Assembly (NCBI GenBank): GCA_012511315.1
Contig: JAAZGI010000122.1
Coordinates: 1-8,676 of the forward strand
Source: Clostridium sp.
GTDB lineage: Bacteria > Bacillota > Clostridia > Clostridiales > Clostridiaceae
Direction of reading: 5' to 3'
Length of the DNA stretch: 8,676 nt
A program made the position numbers and the translations under genes. A model generated the notes under the pieces. That model was not told the DNA's origin. It saw only the letters and a list, made by a program, of their open reading frames with translations, and did not search any database. Within the stretch, counting starts at the first letter, position 1. Every line of letters begins with the position of its first letter. Below, piece after piece: positions 5,961-8,676 of this stretch.

Positions 5961-6296
5961 ATATTTACTATTAAAATATATGTTTTAGAGGTTTAAAAAA
6001 AGCAGTTAACTCATAGGACAAGAACTTGGTAAATTGATAATAGCATATTTTATTTAAAGGGAAATGACTTGGAGAATTTCGATTCCCTTGAATTGCTTCT
6101 TATTATATTTAGTTTTAATAAAAATGTCTCGTGAGCCAAAGGAGGCTAATCAAGATTGAGCTTTTAAAAATGGAATAGCTCAAAATGATCAAAGGCAATT
6201 AATCCAATGAGAATTAATTAGTATTTACTATTGGAAATTTTTCCCTGAAGTGGTAAACTATAATTTGTAATATAAAATATTTAGTTTTAACTATAT
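5961..6296. other. Intergenic region without a convincing gene
   Basis: About 335 bp between the DUF697 gene and tRNA-Thr. All frames are short. The one notable item is a strong Shine-Dalgarno-like AAAGGAGG (6137-6144) with no ORF longer than a few codons after it (TTG 6156 stops after 3 codons; ATG 6172 after 2). It may be a relic of a lost small gene. Promoter elements for the DUF697 gene (minus) and tRNA-Thr (plus) must lie here but are not clear. Confidence 0.6.
6259..6264 (+). promoter_or_regulatory. Possible -10 box for tRNA-Thr
   Basis: A consensus TATAAT lies 32 nt before the tRNA 5' end, a suitable distance. No good -35 is found at 16-18 bp; TTGGAA at 6231-6236 is 22 bp away. Weak call. 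Confidence 0.35.
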
Positions 6297-6371
6297 GCTG
6301 GTGTGGCTCAATGGTAGAGCAGCGGTATCGTAAATCGCAGGTTGGGGGTTCGATTCCCTTCACCAGCTCCA
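6297..6371 (+). tRNA. tRNA-Thr (anticodon CGT)
   Basis: The full cloverleaf can be folded by eye. The acceptor GCTGGTG (6297-6303) pairs with CACCAGC (6361-6367). The D stem is GCTC/GAGC with a 7-nt loop. The anticodon stem GCGGT/ATCGC carries loop ATCGTAA, anticodon CGT at 6329-6331, reading ACG. The variable loop is 5 nt. The T arm is GGGGG-TTCGATT-CCCTT with two G-U pairs. The discriminator is U, and CCA is encoded (6369-6371). It stands alone, followed by its own terminator. Confidence 0.96.
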
Positions 6372-6374
6372 TAC

Positions 6375-6411
6375 TAAAACCGGAATTCATGTTTAATGGA
6401 TTCCGGTTTTA
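6375..6411 (+). terminator. Intrinsic terminator of tRNA-Thr
   Basis: TAAAACCGGAATTCAT (6375-6390) pairs with ATGGATTCCGGTTTTA (6396-6411), 16 pairs including one G-U, with a 5-nt loop (GTTTA). It begins 4 nt after the tRNA CCA end. The 3' arm ends in TTTT. Confidence 0.88.
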
Positions 6412-6478
6412 ATATATTAGGAACGTATTGATTTAAAAAGAATACAGTCCACCCTAGCTTAAAATAAAAATAAAAAAT

Positions 6479-6529
6479 AAAAGGACTGAAAGTTTGTAAC
6501 CTTTTGGATTACGAGCTTTCAGTCCTTTT
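6479..6529 (-). terminator. Intrinsic terminator of tRNA-Ser
   Basis: AAAAGGACTGAAAG (6479-6492) and CTTTCAGTCCTTTT (6516-6529) form a perfect 14-bp stem. About seven more pairs, some G-U, continue inward. On the minus strand it is followed by a long T-rich tract (TTTTATTTTTTATTTTTATTTT reading, with plus-strand A runs at 6461-6482), ideal for termination. It starts 12 nt after the tRNA 3' end. Confidence 0.88.
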
Positions 6530-6540
6530 AAATAGTCATA

Positions 6541-6631
6541 TGGCGGAGATTGAGGGATTTGAACCCTCGCGCCGGTTGCCCGACCTACGCCCTTAGCAGG
6601 GGCGCCTCTTCGGCCTCTTGAGTAAATCTCC
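6541..6631 (-). tRNA. tRNA-Ser (anticodon GCT)
   Basis: Reading the minus strand, acceptor GGAGATT pairs with AATCTCC. The D arm is CTC/GAG with loop AAGAGGCCGAA. The anticodon stem CGCCC/GGGCG carries loop CTGCTAA, anticodon GCT (plus 6597-6595), reading AGC and likely AGU. A long class II variable arm (GTCGG-GCAA-CCGGC) marks it as Ser. The T arm is GAGGG-TTCAAAT-CCCTC. The discriminator is G and CCA is encoded at 6543-6541. It converges on the tRNA-Thr gene. Confidence 0.96.
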
Positions 6632-6665
6632 GAATTATTGAGTATATGGAATTGATACGAATTTA

Positions 6666-6694
6666 ATTATAACAACGGGATAGGTTCAAGTCAA
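6666..6694 (-). promoter_or_regulatory. Strong sigma-A promoter of tRNA-Ser
   Basis: On the minus strand TTGACT (6694-6689), exactly 17 bp, then TATAAT (6671-6666), with a TGT extension just before the -10. Predicted transcription start is near 6659, about 28 nt before the tRNA 5' end. This is the best promoter in the window. Confidence 0.88.
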
Positions 6695-6763
6695 CAACAA
6701 CATAAAGTTATATTTTTAAACCTTAATGAGCAAAGTATATAGAGTTTAAGGAGTGAGGAAAAT

Positions 6764-6843
6764 ATGAATTGGTCTGAATATATTTATTTTTAGTACTCCT
6801 CGTATTTTTATTGAGTTTTCACATAGCATTCATTATAGTATAG
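6764..6843 (+). pseudogene. Tiny membrane-peptide ORF, apparently frameshifted
   Basis: A strong ribosome binding site AAGGAG (6748-6753, with GAGG further on) precedes ATG 6764, which opens MNWSEYIYF and stops at TAG 6791. A run of five T (6787-6791) immediately overlaps that stop. A -1 shift there, equivalent to one extra T, continues as LVLLVFLLSFHIAFIIV to a TAG at 6841-6843. The joined 26-residue product would be a typical single-span small membrane protein. It could be a decayed gene, a phase-variable T tract, a programmed slip, a sequencing error, or chance hydrophobicity of a T-rich promoter region. The last is a real possibility because the next gene's promoter lies within it. Confidence 0.35.
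6811..6839 (+). promoter_or_regulatory. Sigma-A promoter of the SLC13-type transporter gene
   Basis: TTGAGT (6811-6816), a 17-bp spacer, and TATAGT (6834-6839) give a good promoter. The predicted start is near 6846, leaving a leader of about 35 nt before the ATG at 6881. It overlaps the end of the tiny ORF just upstream. Confidence 0.6.
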
Positions 6844-6880
6844 AGTGAAGTTTTAGCGTTTATTTTATAGGAGATGACAA

Positions 6881-8335
6881 ATGAGCAAGGAAAAAACCGG
6901 TATTCAACGAGCAATCCTTTTACTACTATCACTTTCTGCCGTACTATTTTTTAAATACCTACCCGCACCTACAGGGTTAAGTTCTAGCGGAATGCAAGTT
7001 CTAGGAATTTTTCTCGGTGTTTTAATGTTATGGCTTTTCGAATCCATTGATTGGCCCAGTTTTTTAGCTTTGGCTGCCCTAGCTTTTGTGCCGGGTATTA
7101 AAGCCAGTGATGTTTTCGCTCAATCCTTTGGTAACCAAATCTTTGCATTCTTATTATTTACATTTTTATGTACTTATGAGTTATCTAAAACATCCTTTAT
7201 TCGTAGAGTTGCCCTATCTTTTGTAGACAATCCCATTGCAAGGCAATCGCCTTGGTCATTTACCCTACTATTTTTTATATCCATTTTAGTGCTGGGATCG
7301 TTTATATCTCCCACGGTGCTATTTATAATTTACCTCCCCATCTTGGAAGGAATTTATGAAATAGTAGGCTTGAAAAAAGGAGATCGAGCAGCGTCTATGT
7401 TAATGATGGGCTTGGTATTTCTGTGTGGTATTAGTTCTGGTATGACGCCGATAGCCCATGTATTTCCACTGATTTCAATGGGGATTTTTGAATCCATGAC
7501 TGGTCAAGTGATTGATTATGGTTCTTATATGCTCATGGCTATTCCGACTGGTCTATTAGCTTCAGCAGGAATGGTGCTAATTTTCCGATTTGTTTTGAAA
7601 CCAGACATGAGGGCTTTTATCAATCTTAATGTTAGTGCAATGAGAGGCAAGCAGGCAGCAGTTACTCGTAAAGAGAAACTAGTTCTTACGGTATTCATTT
7701 TTGTAATCCTGCTTTGGGTCATGCCATCATTAACAGAATCATTTTTACCAGAAATTTCTAGTTACATCAGTTCTTTTGGAATAGCTATGCCGCCCCTTTT
7801 GGGCGTAATTGCTCTATCGATTCTTTCAGAAGGCGGAAAACCTCTTTTGAACTTTAAAGAAGCCATGTCCAAGGGAATTCCCTGGGCCTCCTTGATTATT
7901 TGTGGAGCCGCCTTAGCTTTAGGTGCTGCTATGACGAATGAAGAAGTTGGCTTAAAATCATTTTTAGCTGAATCGGTAGGTCCCTTTGCAATGACTTTGA
8001 CCCCTTTAGTTTTACTAATTCTATTCTTAGCATGGACTAGTTTACAGACGAATTTTTCCTCAAATATTGTTACAGCCACAGTAGTAACAACGGTTGCGGT
8101 ACCGATTTTAATGGTTTTGCCTACCCTGAGCGCTGGAGCAGTTGTTGCGCTGATCGGAATGCTATCAGCTTATGCGTTTGCCACACCGCCAGCCATGCCA
8201 AGTATCGCAATTGCTGGCGGATCGGGCTGGACAACGGCAAGACAGCTTTTGCTTTATGGCATGCTGTTAATGGTGGTTTCGGTATTTGTTTCGGTGGTGG
8301 TGGGTTACCCTTTGGGTGCAGCATTGATTGGTTAA
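6881..8335 (+). CDS. SLC13/DASS-family anion transporter, divergent
   Basis: The 484-residue integral membrane protein starts at ATG 6881 with AGGAG (6869-6873) 7 nt upstream. About a dozen hydrophobic segments run through its length in two related halves. This fits the divalent anion:sodium symporter family, whose members import dicarboxylates, citrate or sulfate. Supporting segments are GSFISPTVLFIIYLPI (139-154) and SGMTPIAHVFPLISMG (186-201) in the first half, and QTNFSSNIVTATVVTTVAVPI (389-409) and YAFATPPAMPSIAIAGGSGW (431-450) in the second. Canonical DASS proteins carry S-N-T in both halves; here they read S-P-T (143-145) and S-N-I (394-396). The PPN element of the second half reads PPA. 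The asparagines that help hold sodium and substrate are thus partly lost, so the substrate and coupling ion are uncertain. It is monocistronic, with its own promoter and terminator. Confidence 0.85.
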   Translation: MSKEKTGIQRAILLLLSLSAVLFFKYLPAPTGLSSSGMQVLGIFLGVLMLWLFESIDWPSFLALAALAFVPGIKASDVFAQSFGNQIFAFLLFTFLCTYELSKTSFIRRVALSFVDNPIARQSPWSFTLLFFISILVLGSFISPTVLFIIYLPILEGIYEIVGLKKGDRAASMLMMGLVFLCGISSGMTPIAHVFPLISMGIFESMTGQVIDYGSYMLMAIPTGLLASAGMVLIFRFVLKPDMRAFINLNVSAMRGKQAAVTRKEKLVLTVFIFVILLWVMPSLTESFLPEISSYISSFGIAMPPLLGVIALSILSEGGKPLLNFKEAMSKGIPWASLIICGAALALGAAMTNEEVGLKSFLAESVGPFAMTLTPLVLLILFLAWTSLQTNFSSNIVTATVVTTVAVPILMVLPTLSAGAVVALIGMLSAYAFATPPAMPSIAIAGGSGWTTARQLLLYGMLLMVVSVFVSVVVGYPLGAALIG

Positions 8336-8403
8336 TAAATAAGAGTATGAAGGGGCAGCTAAGGAACAAAGTTTTATTTATGGTTTAAATTGTATAAGCA
8401 TTG

Positions 8404-8436
8404 GAGTGGATCATTCAATATGATTCACTCTTTTTT
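8404..8436 (+). terminator. Intrinsic terminator after the transporter gene
   Basis: GAGTGGATCA (8404-8413) pairs with TGATTCACTC (8421-8430), 10 bp with one G-U. The loop is 7 nt (or 5 nt if T8414-A8420 also pairs). It is followed directly by six T (8431-8436) and lies 68 nt after the transporter stop. Confidence 0.92.
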
Positions 8437-8500
8437 AAATCAAGGTGCGACAAAGAAAGAAAAAGCTTAATTGTTTTGAAACATTGCTTTAAATTAGACA

Positions 8501-8509
8501 TGGTACAAT
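8501..8509 (+). promoter_or_regulatory. Extended -10 promoter for the last gene
   Basis: TG-G-TACAAT is an extended -10 element, 31 nt before the ATG at 8541. No good -35 hexamer is found at 17 bp (ACATTG); TTGAAA at 8476-8481 is 22 bp away. The transcription start would fall near 8516. Confidence 0.45.
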
Positions 8510-8540
8510 GGATTTACTAAGAAAAGATGGAGCGATTATT

Positions 8541-8676
8541 ATGTGGAAAAAAATAACAGCAGTTCTGCTTCTTATTGCTGGGGGCATCTTAATTTTTTCA
8601 GGCCAAATCAATGAAAAATATATTGATCACCAAGTTCAGCAAGTATCCAAGGAAGCCTATGCAATAACTCCAACAC
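8541..8676 (+). CDS. N-terminal fragment of an exported or membrane-anchored protein
   Basis: 45 codons are present and the gene continues beyond the window. ATG 8541 has TGGAG 8 nt upstream. The product begins MWKKITAVLLLIAGGILIFS, a short basic start and one hydrophobic helix (about 5-20) without a clear lipobox Cys. It then continues as a hydrophilic outer region (QINEKYIDHQVQQVSKEAYA). This is a signal peptide or signal anchor. Small sortases of class B/D type begin this way in Clostridia, so a sortase is one possibility, but no catalytic residue lies in the visible part. Its own terminator-promoter boundary separates it from the transporter gene. Confidence 0.7.
   Translation, partial: MWKKITAVLLLIAGGILIFSGQINEKYIDHQVQQVSKEAYAITPT

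Noticed and set aside
6124..6159. 11-codon ORF starting MSREPKEANQD
   Set aside because: It has no ribosome binding site before the ATG, and the strong Shine-Dalgarno lies inside it.
6479..6529. T-box or other riboswitch between the tRNAs
   Set aside because: No T-box core sequence or downstream gene is present; the hairpin with its T-rich tail is simply the tRNA-Ser terminator.
6297..6631. Integrated element using a tRNA 3' end as attachment site
   Set aside because: No integrase gene is present and no direct repeat of either tRNA 3' end was found within the window.
7525..8369. Minus-strand ORFs (65, 105 and 82 codons) under the transporter gene
   Set aside because: All are antisense to a well-supported membrane protein, and their compositions are those of shadow frames.
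1..8676. A new multi-gene defence, toxin-antitoxin or biosynthetic system
   Set aside because: The genes are separate transcription units of mostly recognisable general families, with no shared operon or signature enzymes.

Overview
The window looks like ordinary chromosome from a low-GC, anaerobic Gram-positive bacterium, most likely a member of the Clostridia. The evidence is AT-rich intergenic DNA, strong AGGAGG-type ribosome binding sites, sigma-A-like promoters, many U-tailed intrinsic terminators, CCA-encoding tRNA genes, and a class III (Firmicutes-type) fructose-1,6-bisphosphatase. The genus cannot be fixed from sequence reading alone. I see no prophage, transposase, CRISPR array or recognisable defence or biosynthetic cluster.

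Left part (1-2540). On the minus strand, a shortened RlmH-like gene (150-524) is followed by the first 34 codons of a probable NudC-type NAD(H) pyrophosphatase that runs off the left edge. Divergent from these, on the plus strand, are a 72-residue protein of unknown function (681-899) and a metallo-beta-lactamase-fold hydrolase (1151-1912). The divergent start region holds a perfectly symmetric pair of TATAAT boxes. A three-unit 16-bp tandem repeat lies between the two plus-strand genes. A strong terminator (1946-1992) closes the hydrolase gene, facing a minus-strand SRPBCC/AHSA1-type gene (2076-2537).

Middle (2540-5960). The fbp gene (2810-4804) supplies the gluconeogenic FBPase step. It converges on a minus-strand membrane protein of the DUF697 type (4958-5944). 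The two share one exceptional terminator, a perfect 25-bp inverted repeat with a 4-nt loop.

Right part (5960-8676). After about 340 bp without a convincing gene come two convergent tRNA genes, tRNA-Thr(CGT) on plus and tRNA-Ser(GCT) on minus, each with its own terminator. The Ser gene has a near-consensus promoter. A probable frameshifted or slippage-dependent tiny membrane-peptide ORF (6764-6843) overlaps the promoter of an SLC13/DASS-type anion transporter gene (6881-8335). The window ends inside the N-terminus of an exported or membrane-anchored protein (8541 onward).

The genes are mostly single transcription units and do not form one pathway. The observations most worth a second look are the RlmH relative lacking the usual catalytic motifs, the tiny membrane ORF with a 5-T slip site, the SLC13 protein with altered signature asparagines, the symmetric divergent promoter, and the unusual His-to-Asp metal motif in the hydrolase.
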